Part shown: positions 43,955 through 52,766 of the stretch, piece by piece
How positions within the stretch are numbered: the stretch's first letter is position 1
Layout: every line of letters begins with the position of its first letter
DNA from: Paenibacillus vietnamensis
GTDB lineage: Bacteria; Bacillota; Bacilli; Paenibacillales; Paenibacillaceae
Direction: 5' to 3'
DNA: 64,000 bases
Assembly (NCBI RefSeq): GCF_020169515.1
Contig: NZ_JAHMHW010000025.1
Span: forward strand, 1 to 64,000
Position numbers and translations under genes: made by a program
Notes under the pieces: model-generated
The model's input: the letters and a program-made list of their open reading frames with translations, nothing else
Told to the model about the DNA's origin: nothing
The model's database searches: none

Positions 43955-44785
43955 GTGCCAATTAAAAAGTACAAACCGACATCTCCAGCACGTCGTGGCA
44001 TGTCCGTATCGACTTTCGAAGAGATCACGACAAGCACGCCGGAGAAATCGTTGCTTGCTCCGCTTTTCAAGAAAGCAGGCCGCAACAACCAAGGTAAAAT
44101 TACGGTTCGTCACCACGGCGGCGGACACAAACGTAAATACCGTATCATCGACTTCAAACGTACCAAAGACGGTATCGTTGGCAACGTAGCGACGATCGAA
44201 TACGATCCGAACCGTACATCCAATATCGCTTTGATCCACTACGTTGACGGTGAGAAAGCTTACATCATCGCTCCGAAAGGTCTGAAAGTCGGAGATCAAG
44301 TTATGTCCGGACCTGCGGCTGACATCAAGATCGGCAACTCTTTGCCGCTTGTGAACATCCCTGTAGGTACAGTTATCCACAACATCGAATTGAAGCCAGG
44401 CAAAGGCGGCCAATTGGTTCGTGCAGCCGGCACGGAAGCGCAACTTCTTGGTAAAGAAGAAAGCTACGTATCGATTCGTTTGAGCTCCGGCGAAGTTCGC
44501 CGCATTCTGAACACTTGCCGCGCAACAATCGGTTCTGTTGGTAACGAGGATCACGAGCTTGTGAAAATCGGTAAAGCCGGCCGTTCCCGTTGGATGGGCA
44601 AGCGTCCTGAAGTTCGCGGTGTCGTCATGAACCCTAACGATCACCCGCACGGTGGTGGTGAAGGCCGCGCTCCAATCGGCCGCAAGTCTCCGTTGTCCCC
44701 GTGGGGCAAACCGACACTTGGATACAAAACTCGCAAGAAGAAAAAAGCTTCGAGCCAATATATTATTCGTCGCCGCACGAAATAA
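43955..44785 (+). CDS. rplB: 50S ribosomal protein L2
   Basis: Binds 23S rRNA domain IV and is needed for subunit association. The 276-residue length is standard; the C-terminal GVVMNPNDHPHGGGEGRAPIG (quoted in part, about 221-240) with the conserved His is present. GTG at 43955 is the start, after AAGGAGGG and matching the family N-terminus PIKKYKPTSPARR. Confidence 0.97.
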   Translation: MPIKKYKPTSPARRGMSVSTFEEITTSTPEKSLLAPLFKKAGRNNQGKITVRHHGGGHKRKYRIIDFKRTKDGIVGNVATIEYDPNRTSNIALIHYVDGEKAYIIAPKGLKVGDQVMSGPAADIKIGNSLPLVNIPVGTVIHNIELKPGKGGQLVRAAGTEAQLLGKEESYVSIRLSSGEVRRILNTCRATIGSVGNEDHELVKIGKAGRSRWMGKRPEVRGVVMNPNDHPHGGGEGRAPIGRKSPLSPWGKPTLGYKTRKKKKASSQYIIRRRTK

Positions 44786-44845
44786 TAATCGCTTGATCCA
44801 AACCGCGTGATACGAATATCACGTCTCGTGAAGGGAGGAACTCGA

Positions 44846-45127
44846 ATGGGTCGCAGTCTCAAGAAAGGTCCGTTTATCGACGGTTACCTGCTTAAAAAAG
44901 TCGAGGATTTGAACGAAGGTAATAAAAAGGTCGTTATCAAAACCTGGTCCCGCCGCTCGACCATTTTCCCGCAATTTATCGGTCACACATTTGCTGTGTA
45001 TGACGGTCGCAAACATGTGCCGGTTTACGTAACGGAAGATATGGTTGGACACAAACTCGGTGAATTTGCACCGACTCGTACGTACAAAGGCCACGCAGGC
45101 GATGACAAAAAAACGGGCAGACGTTAA
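44846..45127 (+). CDS. rpsS: 30S ribosomal protein S19
   Basis: Head protein near the A-site finger bridge. The 93-residue product starts MGRSLKKGPFIDGYLLKKV and ends with a basic GHAGDDKKTGRR tail. ATG at 44846 follows GGGAGG; an in-frame upstream start lacks such a site. Confidence 0.97.
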   Translation: MGRSLKKGPFIDGYLLKKVEDLNEGNKKVVIKTWSRRSTIFPQFIGHTFAVYDGRKHVPVYVTEDMVGHKLGEFAPTRTYKGHAGDDKKTGRR

Positions 45128-45171
45128 TTTGCCCTTCAATTTTCTTTAAATGATCGAGAGGAGGTTCCTAC

Positions 45172-45507
45172 ATGCCAGAAGCTAAAGCGCACGCTAAGTT
45201 CGTTCGTATCGCACCTCGTAAAGCACAGCTTGTTGCCGATTTGATCCGTGGTAAGCAAGTTGGCGATGCAATCGCGATTTTGCGTCACACGCCGAAGTCC
45301 GCATCCCCAATTTTGGAGAAGCTGCTTAACTCTGCAATTGCTAACGCTGAGCACAACTTCCAGCTTGATGTGAACAAACTGTTCATCTCCCAAGCCTTTG
45401 TTAACCAAGGGCCTACGATGAAACGTTTCCGTCCACGGGCTATGGGTCGTGCAAGCCGGATTAATAAAAGAACCAGCCACATCACCTTGGTGGTATCTGA
45501 AAAATAA
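45172..45507 (+). CDS. rplV: 50S ribosomal protein L22
   Basis: Tunnel-lining protein. The 111-residue protein has the early RIAPRKAQLVADLIRGKQV helix region (about 12-30) and the beta-hairpin segment GPTMKRFRPRAMGRASRINKRTSH (quoted in part, near 80-103) that reaches the tunnel, with no deletion of the kind linked to macrolide resistance. ATG at 45172 follows GAGGAGG. Confidence 0.97.
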   Translation: MPEAKAHAKFVRIAPRKAQLVADLIRGKQVGDAIAILRHTPKSASPILEKLLNSAIANAEHNFQLDVNKLFISQAFVNQGPTMKRFRPRAMGRASRINKRTSHITLVVSEK

Positions 45508-45520
45508 GGAGGGATAACGT

Positions 45521-46183
45521 GTGGGTCAAAAGGTAAATCCAGTCGGTCTTCGTATCGGCGTCATCCGTGATTGGGAATCCAAATGGTACGCTGGCAAAGA
45601 CTTCGGTGATCTTCTTTTGGAAGACGTGAAAATTCGTGAATACCTGAAAAACAAGCTGAAGGATGCAGCAGTTTCCCATATCGAAATCGAACGTGCAGCT
45701 AACCGCGTGAACGTGACGATTCAAACCGCAAAACCTGGTATGGTTATCGGTAAAGGCGGTTCCGAGGTGGAAAACCTGCGTACGGAGCTTGGCAAAATTA
45801 CTAAAGGCAAAAAAGTTCACATCAACATCTCGGAAATCAAACAAGCGGATCTGGACGCTATCTTGGTAGCTGAAAGTATCGCACAACAACTTGAGCGTCG
45901 TGTATCTTTCCGTCGCGCATTGAAACAAGCGATTCAACGCTCGATGCGTGCCGGTGCCAAAGGGATCAAAACCGCTGTCAGCGGACGTCTCGGTGGCGCG
46001 GAAATCGCACGTTCGGAAGGCTACAGCGAAGGTACAGTACCACTTCATACGCTGCGCGCAGACATCGACTACGGCACAGCTGAAGCACATACAACTTACG
46101 GCCGTATCGGCGTAAAAGTATGGATCTACCGCGGTGAAGTCCTTCCGGCTAAGAAGAAAGCTCCAGTGGAAGGAGGCAACTAA
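45521..46183 (+). CDS. rpsC: 30S ribosomal protein S3
   Basis: Head protein at the mRNA entry site. The 220-residue protein starts MGQKVNPVGLRIGVIRDW; the KH domain carries the GxxG loop in IGKGGSEVENLR (about residues 76-87). GTG at 45521 is used, after AAGGAGGG, 13 bases after rplV. Basic C-terminal tail. Confidence 0.97.
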   Translation: MGQKVNPVGLRIGVIRDWESKWYAGKDFGDLLLEDVKIREYLKNKLKDAAVSHIEIERAANRVNVTIQTAKPGMVIGKGGSEVENLRTELGKITKGKKVHINISEIKQADLDAILVAESIAQQLERRVSFRRALKQAIQRSMRAGAKGIKTAVSGRLGGAEIARSEGYSEGTVPLHTLRADIDYGTAEAHTTYGRIGVKVWIYRGEVLPAKKKAPVEGGN

Positions 46184-46185
46184 TC

Positions 46186-46620
46186 ATGTTGGTACCTAAA
46201 CGCGTCAAACACCGCAAACAACAACGCGGTAACATGAAGGGTCGCGCTAAAGGCGGCACAACTGTAGCATTCGGTGAATACGGTTTGCAAGCTCTTGAAC
46301 CATCATGGATCACAAACCGTCAAATCGAAGCGGCACGTATCGCGATGACACGTTACATCAAACGTGGCGGTAAAGTATGGATCAAAATCTTCCCGGCTAA
46401 GCCAATTACTCAAAAGCCTCTTGAGGTTCGTATGGGTAGCGGTAAAGGTAACGTTGAGAAGTGGGTAGCGGTTGTTAAGCCTGGCAAGGTAATGTTCGAG
46501 CTGGCGGGTGTTTCGGAAGAAATCGCACGCGAAGCTATGCGTCTTGCAGCGCACAAACTGCCGGTTAAAACTAAGTTTGTGAAACGCGAAGAAGTGGGTG
46601 GTGAAGCAAATGAAGGCTAA
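46186..46620 (+). CDS. rplP: 50S ribosomal protein L16
   Basis: Contacts the A-site tRNA and peptidyl transferase region. The 144-residue product starts MLVPKRVKHRKQQRG and contains FPAKPITQKPLEVRMGSGKGNVE (quoted in part, about residues 68-90). ATG at 46186 is two bases after the rpsC stop, with GGAGG in the end of rpsC. It overlaps rpmC by 11 bases. Confidence 0.97.
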   Translation: MLVPKRVKHRKQQRGNMKGRAKGGTTVAFGEYGLQALEPSWITNRQIEAARIAMTRYIKRGGKVWIKIFPAKPITQKPLEVRMGSGKGNVEKWVAVVKPGKVMFELAGVSEEIAREAMRLAAHKLPVKTKFVKREEVGGEANEG

Positions 46621-46810
46621 AGATATTCGCAACCTAACCTCTGCTGAGATTGAACAACAAATTTCCGGTTTTAAAGAAGAGCTTTTCAACCTTCGCTTCC
46701 AATTGGCTACCGGCCAACTGGATAACCCGACTCGGATCCGTGACGTGCGTAAGGAAATAGCTCGTGCTAAAACCGTTTTGCGTGAAAGAGAACTCGGTAT
46801 CAGCAGCTAA
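46610..46810 (+). CDS. rpmC: 50S ribosomal protein L29
   Basis: Small helical protein near the tunnel exit and trigger-factor site. The 66-residue product starts MKAKDIRNLTSAEIEQQ; the second half contains NPTRIRDVRKEIARAKTVLRER (quoted in part). ATG at 46610 lies inside the end of rplP, with GGTGGTG upstream; this 11-base overlap is larger than the usual coupling. Confidence 0.95.
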   Translation: MKAKDIRNLTSAEIEQQISGFKEELFNLRFQLATGQLDNPTRIRDVRKEIARAKTVLRERELGISS

Positions 46811-46860
46811 TATAAACCTTACAGTTCCGTATGAACACGGCTGAAGGAAGGAGGAAGAAC

Positions 46861-47124
46861 ATGAGCGAACGCAATGCCCGCAAAGTTCAAATCGGCAAAG
46901 TCGTAAGCGACAAAATGGACAAAACAATCGTTGTTGCTGTTGAAACATACAAAAAACACGATTTGTACCATAAACGCATTAAATACACGAAGAAATTTAA
47001 GGCGCACGATGAAAATAACCAAGCTAAAATTGGCGATATCGTGAAAATCATGGAAACTCGTCCGCTTTCCAAAGACAAGCGCTTTAGACTCGTAGAAGTA
47101 GTTGAAGTGGCTATCGTTCTTTAA
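46861..47124 (+). CDS. rpsQ: 30S ribosomal protein S17
   Basis: Primary 16S rRNA binding protein with an OB fold. The 87-residue protein starts MSERNARKVQIGKVVSDKMDKT and includes GDIVKIMETRPLSKDKRFRL (about 56-75). ATG at 46861 follows AAGGAGGAAG; an in-frame ATG ten codons earlier has no such site. Confidence 0.97.
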   Translation: MSERNARKVQIGKVVSDKMDKTIVVAVETYKKHDLYHKRIKYTKKFKAHDENNQAKIGDIVKIMETRPLSKDKRFRLVEVVEVAIVL

Positions 47125-47173
47125 TAGAGCGTATGCAGGATCTTGAGCATTTTCCCGAAAGGAGGACGTTGAA

Positions 47174-47542
47174 ATGATTCAACCATTTACGCGCTTGGCG
47201 GTTGCTGATAACTCCGGTGCTAAAGAATTGATGTGTATCCGTGTACTTGGCGGTACGGGACGTCGCGTTGGTCACATCGGCGACTTGATCGTTTGCTCTG
47301 TAAAACAAGCAACACCAGGCGGCGTTGTCAAAAAGGGTGACGTTGTTAAAGCGGTTATCGTACGTACGAAGCGTTCGGTACGCCGTAAGGACGGTTCCTA
47401 CATCGCATTCGACGAGAATGCTGCAGTAATCGTTAAGGAAGACAAAAGCCCGCGCGGAACTCGTATTTTCGGACCAGTTGCCCGTGAACTTCGCGATAAA
47501 GATTTCATGAAAATCGTATCGCTGGCACCAGAAGTTATTTAA
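47174..47542 (+). CDS. rplN: 50S ribosomal protein L14
   Basis: Subunit-interface protein that contacts 16S helix 44. The 122-residue length is universal; the start MIQPFTRLAVADNSGAKELM and the GDVVKAVIVRTKR segment (about 55-67) are characteristic. ATG at 47174 follows AAAGGAGG. Confidence 0.97.
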   Translation: MIQPFTRLAVADNSGAKELMCIRVLGGTGRRVGHIGDLIVCSVKQATPGGVVKKGDVVKAVIVRTKRSVRRKDGSYIAFDENAAVIVKEDKSPRGTRIFGPVARELRDKDFMKIVSLAPEVI

Positions 47543-47594
47543 TAAAGAAACCCTATATAAGCTTGAAAGCACAAGCGTGCAGGAGGTGTAACTC

Positions 47595-47948
47595 ATGCCA
47601 AGGCTGAAAAAAATTCTTGAATCCCATAACAACAAATTGCACGTGAAGAAAGACGACACGGTCATCGTAATTACCGGTAAAGACAAAGGTAAAAAAGGCC
47701 GCGTTATCGCAGCTTATCCTCGTGAAAACCGCGTTCTTGTTGAAGGTGTGAACATGGTGAAGAAGCACTCGCGTCCTTCCCAAGCGAACCCGCAAGGCGG
47801 CATCATCGAGCAAGAAGCGCCGATTCACGTGTCGAACGTTATGCACATCGATCCGAAGAGCGGTAAAGTAACACGTATCGGATACAAAGTGCTGGAGAAC
47901 GGCAAAAAAGTTCGGATCGCGAAACGTTCCGGAGAAGTAATCGACTAA
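47595..47948 (+). CDS. rplX: 50S ribosomal protein L24
   Basis: Assembly-initiating protein of the large subunit. The 117-residue protein has the KOW motif KKDDTVIVITGKDKGKKGRV (about 18-37) and a QEAPIHVSNVMHIDPKSGK segment (about 75-93). ATG at 47595 follows AGGAGGTG. Confidence 0.96.
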   Translation: MPRLKKILESHNNKLHVKKDDTVIVITGKDKGKKGRVIAAYPRENRVLVEGVNMVKKHSRPSQANPQGGIIEQEAPIHVSNVMHIDPKSGKVTRIGYKVLENGKKVRIAKRSGEVID

Positions 47949-47979
47949 TCGTTACGGTAGGAAAGGAGGTCCATGAACA

Positions 47980-48522
47980 ATGGCAGCAAGATTGAAAGGT
48001 CGTTTTCTGAACGAAATTACTCCTGCTCTTATGCAGAAGTTTAACTATACGTCTGTAATGCAAGTGCCGAAAATCGAGAAAGTTGTTATCAACATGGGGG
48101 TTGGCGAAGCGGTTTCCAATTCGAAAATCCTTGATGTAGCTGTTGAAGAGCTTCGAATCATTTCCGGTCAAAAGCCAGTCGTTACTCGTGCGAAGAAGTC
48201 CATCGCAGGCTTCAAGCTTCGTGAGAACATGCCGATCGGGGTTAAAGTCACATTGCGCGGCGAGCGCATGTACCACTTCCTCGACAAACTGTTCAACATT
48301 TCTCTTCCACGCGTGCGTGACTTCCGCGGTGTATCGACTAAAGCTTTCGACGGTCGCGGCAACTACACGCTCGGTTTGAAAGAGCAGTTGATTTTCCCGG
48401 AGATCGAGTACGATAAAGTCGATAAAGTGCGCGGTATGGACATCGTCATCGTCACGACGGCAAAAACGGACGAAGAATCTCGTGAACTGCTGACCCAAAT
48501 GGGCATGCCGTTCGCGAAGTAA
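47980..48522 (+). CDS. rplE: 50S ribosomal protein L5
   Basis: Binds 5S rRNA and touches the P-site tRNA. The 180-residue protein has KIEKVVINMGVGEAVSNSK (about 30-48) and the LRENMPIGVKVTLRGERMY segment (about 81-99). ATG at 47980 follows AAAGGAGG with a ten-base spacing. Confidence 0.97.
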   Translation: MAARLKGRFLNEITPALMQKFNYTSVMQVPKIEKVVINMGVGEAVSNSKILDVAVEELRIISGQKPVVTRAKKSIAGFKLRENMPIGVKVTLRGERMYHFLDKLFNISLPRVRDFRGVSTKAFDGRGNYTLGLKEQLIFPEIEYDKVDKVRGMDIVIVTTAKTDEESRELLTQMGMPFAK

Positions 48523-48548
48523 TCCACTTTTAGGAGGTGTAATACCCA

Positions 48549-48734
48549 GTGGCAAAAACTTCGATGAAAGTGAAGCAACAACGCACACCGAAATTCAAAG
48601 TGCGCGCATACACGCGCTGTGAGCGTTGCGGCCGTCCGCATTCTGTTTTGCAAAAGTTTAAAATTTGCCGGATTTGTTTCCGTGAGTTAGCATACAAGGG
48701 CCAGATTCCTGGCGTTAAAAAAGCAAGCTGGTAA
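48549..48734 (+). CDS. rpsN: 30S ribosomal protein S14, zinc-binding type (type Z)
   Basis: The short 61-residue form with Cys24, Cys27, Cys40 and Cys43 coordinating zinc. The zinc-free paralogue used under zinc shortage is not in this window. GTG at 48549 is the start, after AGGAGGTG, and the protein begins MAKTSMKVKQQRTPKFKV. Confidence 0.97.
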   Translation: MAKTSMKVKQQRTPKFKVRAYTRCERCGRPHSVLQKFKICRICFRELAYKGQIPGVKKASW

Positions 48735-48765
48735 TGAGCCTAGTTCGGGAAGGAGGTTAACACAA

Positions 48766-49164
<399 letters not shown>

Positions 49165-49195
49165 GTAACAAGTCACAGAGACAGGAGGTGTAACA

Positions 49196-49738
49196 ATGTC
49201 CCGTATTGGTCGTAAACCGATCCAAGTGCCTAACGGCGTAAGCATTAACTTGGACAACACAGTTATTACTGTTAAAGGACCGAAAGGTACTCTTTCCCGC
49301 GAAATTCACAAGGACATGAAAGTGAATGTTGCGGAAACTGAGATCGTAATCGAGCGTCCTTCCGACAATAAATTGCATCGTTCTTTGCACGGAACAACCC
49401 GCAGCATCATCGCTAACATGGTTAGCGGCGTAACTGAAGGTTTCTCGAGAAACCTTGAGCTTGTAGGCGTAGGTTACCGTGCGAATAAATCCGGCGATAA
49501 GATCGTTCTTAACGTTGGTTATTCCCACCCGGTGGAGATTGTTCCCGAGGCTGGTATTGAATTTGACGTTCCTGCGAACACGAAAATTACCGTTCGTGGT
49601 ATCGACAAAGAGCGCGTAGGCGCTGTTGCCGCTCAAATCCGTTCGGTACGCGAGCCAGAGCCATACAAAGGCAAAGGCATCAAGTACGAAGGCGAGCGCA
49701 TCATCCGTAAAGAAGGTAAAGCCGGTAAGAAAAAATAA
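49196..49738 (+). CDS. rplF: 50S ribosomal protein L6
   Basis: Located near the sarcin-ricin loop. The 180-residue product has two similar domains; it starts MSRIGRKPIQVPNGVSI and ends with PEPYKGKGIKYEGERIIRKEGKAGKKK (quoted in part), the usual basic tail. ATG at 49196 follows AGGAGGTG. Confidence 0.97.
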   Translation: MSRIGRKPIQVPNGVSINLDNTVITVKGPKGTLSREIHKDMKVNVAETEIVIERPSDNKLHRSLHGTTRSIIANMVSGVTEGFSRNLELVGVGYRANKSGDKIVLNVGYSHPVEIVPEAGIEFDVPANTKITVRGIDKERVGAVAAQIRSVREPEPYKGKGIKYEGERIIRKEGKAGKKK

Positions 49739-49798
49739 GCAGCCCGCGGGTGTGCTTAAAATAGCGTCATAAGGCAATGAGAAAGGAGTGAACCTTGA

Positions 49799-50167
49799 AT
49801 GATTACGAAGGGCGATAAAAACAAGGCTCGTCTGAAAAGACACCTGCGTGTTCGTAAAAAAATTAACGGTACGGCTGCACGTCCGCGTCTGTCTGTATTC
49901 CGTTCCTCCAAGCACATGTATGCACAATTGATCGACGACGTAGCAGGCGTAACGATCGCATCCGCTTCGACTCAGGACAAAGAATTGACTGAAGCGATCG
50001 GAAACGGCGGTAACGTAGCAGCGGCTACTAAAGTTGGCGAATTGATCGCACAACGCGCTCAAGCAAAAGGGGTAACCGAAGTAGTTTTTGACCGCGGCGG
50101 TTATTTGTATCACGGTAGAATTCAGGCTCTTGCGACAGCAGCTCGCGAAGCTGGTCTGGAATTCTAA
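49799..50167 (+). CDS. rplR: 50S ribosomal protein L18
   Basis: 5S rRNA binding protein. The 122-residue protein starts MITKGDKNKARLKRHLRVRKK and ends with GGYLYHGRIQALATAAREAGLEF (quoted in part), the family C-terminus. ATG at 49799 follows AAAGGAGTG. An imperfect GCCCGCGGG palindrome lies in the 60-base spacer after rplF. Confidence 0.97.
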   Translation: MITKGDKNKARLKRHLRVRKKINGTAARPRLSVFRSSKHMYAQLIDDVAGVTIASASTQDKELTEAIGNGGNVAAATKVGELIAQRAQAKGVTEVVFDRGGYLYHGRIQALATAAREAGLEF

Positions 50168-50197
50168 TCGACTTTACTCATAAGGAGGTTAAATGAC

Positions 50198-50695
50198 TTG
50201 CGTGTAGATCCTAATACGTTAGAACTGACTGAAAAAGTTGTTAATATCAACCGCGTAGCGAAAGTTGTTAAGGGCGGACGCCGTTTCAGCTTTAGCGCGC
50301 TTGTAGTAGTCGGTGACGGTAATGGCTACGTTGGCGCAGGGATCGGTAAAGCAGGCGAAGTACCTGATGCGATTCGCAAAGGTATCGAAGATGCTAAGAA
50401 AAACCTGATCCATGTTCCACTCGTAGGAACAACTATTCCTCACCTTGTTCTCGGACACTTTGGCGCTGGAGAAGTTCTTCTGAAGCCTGCTTCCGAGGGT
50501 ACTGGCGTTATCGCCGGCGGCCCTGTGCGCGCAGTTCTCGAACTTGCTGGCGTAGGTGACATTTTGACGAAATCCCTAGGTTCTTCGAACTCCATGAATA
50601 TGGTTAACGCAACGCTCGAAGGTCTTTCCCGTCTGAAGCGCGTGGAAGATGTTGCGAAGCTACGTGGAAAAACTGTCGAAGAGCTTCAACGCTAA
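50198..50695 (+). CDS. rpsE: 30S ribosomal protein S5
   Basis: Contributes to decoding fidelity and mRNA unwinding. The 165-residue protein has VVKGGRRFSFSALVVVGDGNGYVG (quoted in part, about 23-46), the region changed in spectinomycin-resistant mutants, here wild type. TTG at 50198 is the start, nine bases after AAGGAGG, and matches the family N-terminus MRVDPNTLEL. Confidence 0.95.
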   Translation: MRVDPNTLELTEKVVNINRVAKVVKGGRRFSFSALVVVGDGNGYVGAGIGKAGEVPDAIRKGIEDAKKNLIHVPLVGTTIPHLVLGHFGAGEVLLKPASEGTGVIAGGPVRAVLELAGVGDILTKSLGSSNSMNMVNATLEGLSRLKRVEDVAKLRGKTVEELQR

Positions 50696-50708
50696 GGAGG
50701 GAAACAAG

Positions 50709-50888
50709 ATGGCTAAATTGCAAATCACCCTCGTACGCAGTTTGATCGGCCGCAATGAAAAGCAACGCGCCACTGTTGAATCTTTTGGACTTAAAAAGAT
50801 TCGTCAGTCCGTTGTTCTGAACGATAGCCCAGCTATCCGCGGCATGGTTAACTCCGTTAACCATTTGGTTAAAGTAGAAGAAGTTTAA
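50709..50888 (+). CDS. rpmD: 50S ribosomal protein L30
   Basis: A 59-residue large-subunit protein starting MAKLQITLVRSLIGRNEKQR and ending GMVNSVNHLVKVEEV. ATG at 50709 follows AAGGAGGG and begins 13 bases after rpsE. An upstream in-frame start lies inside rpsE and lacks a ribosome-binding site. Confidence 0.96.
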   Translation: MAKLQITLVRSLIGRNEKQRATVESFGLKKIRQSVVLNDSPAIRGMVNSVNHLVKVEEV

Positions 50889-50934
50889 GATTTGAACGGA
50901 TCTTCCAAGAAATAAATAAGGAGGTGCACGAACG

Positions 50935-51375
50935 ATGAAATTGCATGAGCTAGCACCAGCACCAGGCTCGACTCAAGCGCCAAAGCGCAAAGGTCGCGGT
51001 ATCGGTTCCGGTAATGGTAAAACAGCCGGTAAAGGTCACAAAGGTCAAAATGCTCGTTCCGGCGGCGGCGTTCGTCCAGGTTTCGAGGGCGGACAAAACC
51101 CGTTGTATCGTCGAGTGCCGAAGCGTGGATTTAACAACCGTTTCCGTACAGAGTATGCGATCGTTAACATTGAAGAGCTAAACAGCTTTGCTGCAGGAAC
51201 TGAAGTCACTCCAGAAGTTCTGATCGAGCAAGGGATCGTTAAGAACCCGCTCGCAGGCATCAAGATTTTGGGCAACGGTGAAATCAACGTTTCACTGACT
51301 GTTAAAGCAAGCAAGTTCTCTCAATCTGCGGTAGAGAAAATCCAGGCTGCCGGCGGTAAAACCGAGGTGATCTAA
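50935..51375 (+). CDS. rplO: 50S ribosomal protein L15
   Basis: Late-assembly protein. The 146-residue product has the Gly-rich N-terminal region KRKGRGIGSGNGKTAGKGHKGQ (quoted in part, about 18-39) and GFEGGQNPLYRRVPKRGF (about 49-66). ATG at 50935 follows AAGGAGGTG. The secY start codon immediately follows its stop. Confidence 0.97.
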   Translation: MKLHELAPAPGSTQAPKRKGRGIGSGNGKTAGKGHKGQNARSGGGVRPGFEGGQNPLYRRVPKRGFNNRFRTEYAIVNIEELNSFAAGTEVTPEVLIEQGIVKNPLAGIKILGNGEINVSLTVKASKFSQSAVEKIQAAGGKTEVI

Positions 51376-52677
51376 TTGTTCAAGACCGTGTCCAACATTT
51401 GGAAGGTGGCGGATCTTCGTACAAGGATCCTCTTCACTCTATTCATCTTGTTGATCTACCGTATCGGTTCCTTTATTCCGGTACCGGGCGTAAACAAGGA
51501 GGTGTTTAAGCAGGTTGATACAGCCGGTGCGGACCTGTTCGGCTTGCTTAATACATTCTCTGGCGGTGCTTTGTTCCAGTTTTCCATCTTCGCGATCGGG
51601 ATTACGCCTTACATTACGGCTTCGATTATCGTGCAGCTGTTATCGATGGACGTTATTCCAAGATTTGCGGAATGGGCGAAGGAAGGCGAGAACGGCAAAC
51701 GCAAGCTCGCACAAATCACCCGTTATGGTACGATTGTTCTTGGTTTAGTCCAAGGCTTTGCAACGGCAATCGGCTTTAACCGTCAATACGGTTACGAGAT
51801 GGTTGTTGGCGCTACATTCGTTGATTACTTGCTGATCGCCATCATCTTGACTGCAGGTACTGCCTTCTTGATGTGGCTTGGCGAGCAAATCACGGAAAAA
51901 GGAATCGGAAACGGGATTTCGATTCTGATTTTTGCAGCAATTGCAGCCGGTATTCCTGGACACATCCGTACGATCTACGAAGATCAATTCGTTGGCGCGC
52001 AGGATCAATTGTTCTTGAATATCGTGAAGATGGTTCTGATCGTGATTGCGATTATCGCAATCATTGTCGGTGTTATCTTCGTGCAGCAAGGTATCCGTAA
52101 AATTCCGGTTCAATACGCCAAACGCGTCGTTGGACGGAAAATGTACGGCGGACAATCGACTCACATTCCGATGAAGGTTAACGGCGCAGGCGTTATTCCG
52201 GTTATCTTCGCGGTATCGCTGATCATGTTCCCGATCACAATCGCTCAGTTCTGGTCTCATACGGCTTGGGCGAGCTGGGTCATCGATAACATGAACTACG
52301 ACAAGCCGCTCGGTATGGTATTGTACGTACTGCTCATTATCGGATTCACCTTCTTCTACACATTCGTACAAATTAATCCGGTGCAAATGGCTGATCAGAT
52401 GAAAAAGAATGGCGGATACATTCCGGGCATTCGCCCAGGAAAACCAACCTCGTCTTACCTGACGCGCGTTATGTCGCGCATCACGTTGACGGGAGCGATC
52501 TTCCTGGCAGTCATCTCTGTTCTCCCTGTGTTCTTCGGAGCACTTGCTGGATTACCGCGCTCAGTGCAGCTTGGCGGCACCTCACTCTTGATCGTGATCG
52601 GGGTTGCACTTGATACGATGAAGCAAATCGAGAGCCAGTTGATCAAACGCCATTACAAAGGGTTTATCAATAAATAA
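51376..52677 (+). CDS. secY: SecY, protein translocase channel subunit
   Basis: Core of the SecYEG channel. The 433-residue protein has ten predicted membrane spans, with the plug region after the first span and the pore motif in ITPYITASIIVQLLSMD (about residues 75-91). TTG at 51376 directly abuts the rplO stop, with GAGGTGAT inside the end of rplO acting as ribosome-binding site, so the two are coupled. Confidence 0.96.
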   Translation: MFKTVSNIWKVADLRTRILFTLFILLIYRIGSFIPVPGVNKEVFKQVDTAGADLFGLLNTFSGGALFQFSIFAIGITPYITASIIVQLLSMDVIPRFAEWAKEGENGKRKLAQITRYGTIVLGLVQGFATAIGFNRQYGYEMVVGATFVDYLLIAIILTAGTAFLMWLGEQITEKGIGNGISILIFAAIAAGIPGHIRTIYEDQFVGAQDQLFLNIVKMVLIVIAIIAIIVGVIFVQQGIRKIPVQYAKRVVGRKMYGGQSTHIPMKVNGAGVIPVIFAVSLIMFPITIAQFWSHTAWASWVIDNMNYDKPLGMVLYVLLIIGFTFFYTFVQINPVQMADQMKKNGGYIPGIRPGKPTSSYLTRVMSRITLTGAIFLAVISVLPVFFGALAGLPRSVQLGGTSLLIVIGVALDTMKQIESQLIKRHYKGFINK

Positions 52678-52743
52678 CAATAGGTTCTGACCGGGCTTCC
52701 GCTTTCGTCGACTGATGGTGCGTTAGCCCGCCCGAGCCTATTG
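52678..52743 (+). other. secY-adk intergenic hairpin
   Basis: CAATAGG (52678-52684) pairs with CCTATTG (52737-52743), and CGGGCT (52692-52697) with AGCCCG (52725-52730). There is no T tract. It starts one base after the secY stop codon and ends just before the adk ribosome-binding site. Confidence 0.65.
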
Positions 52744-52766
52744 TGCTTAAAGCGAGGAAGTCGGCA

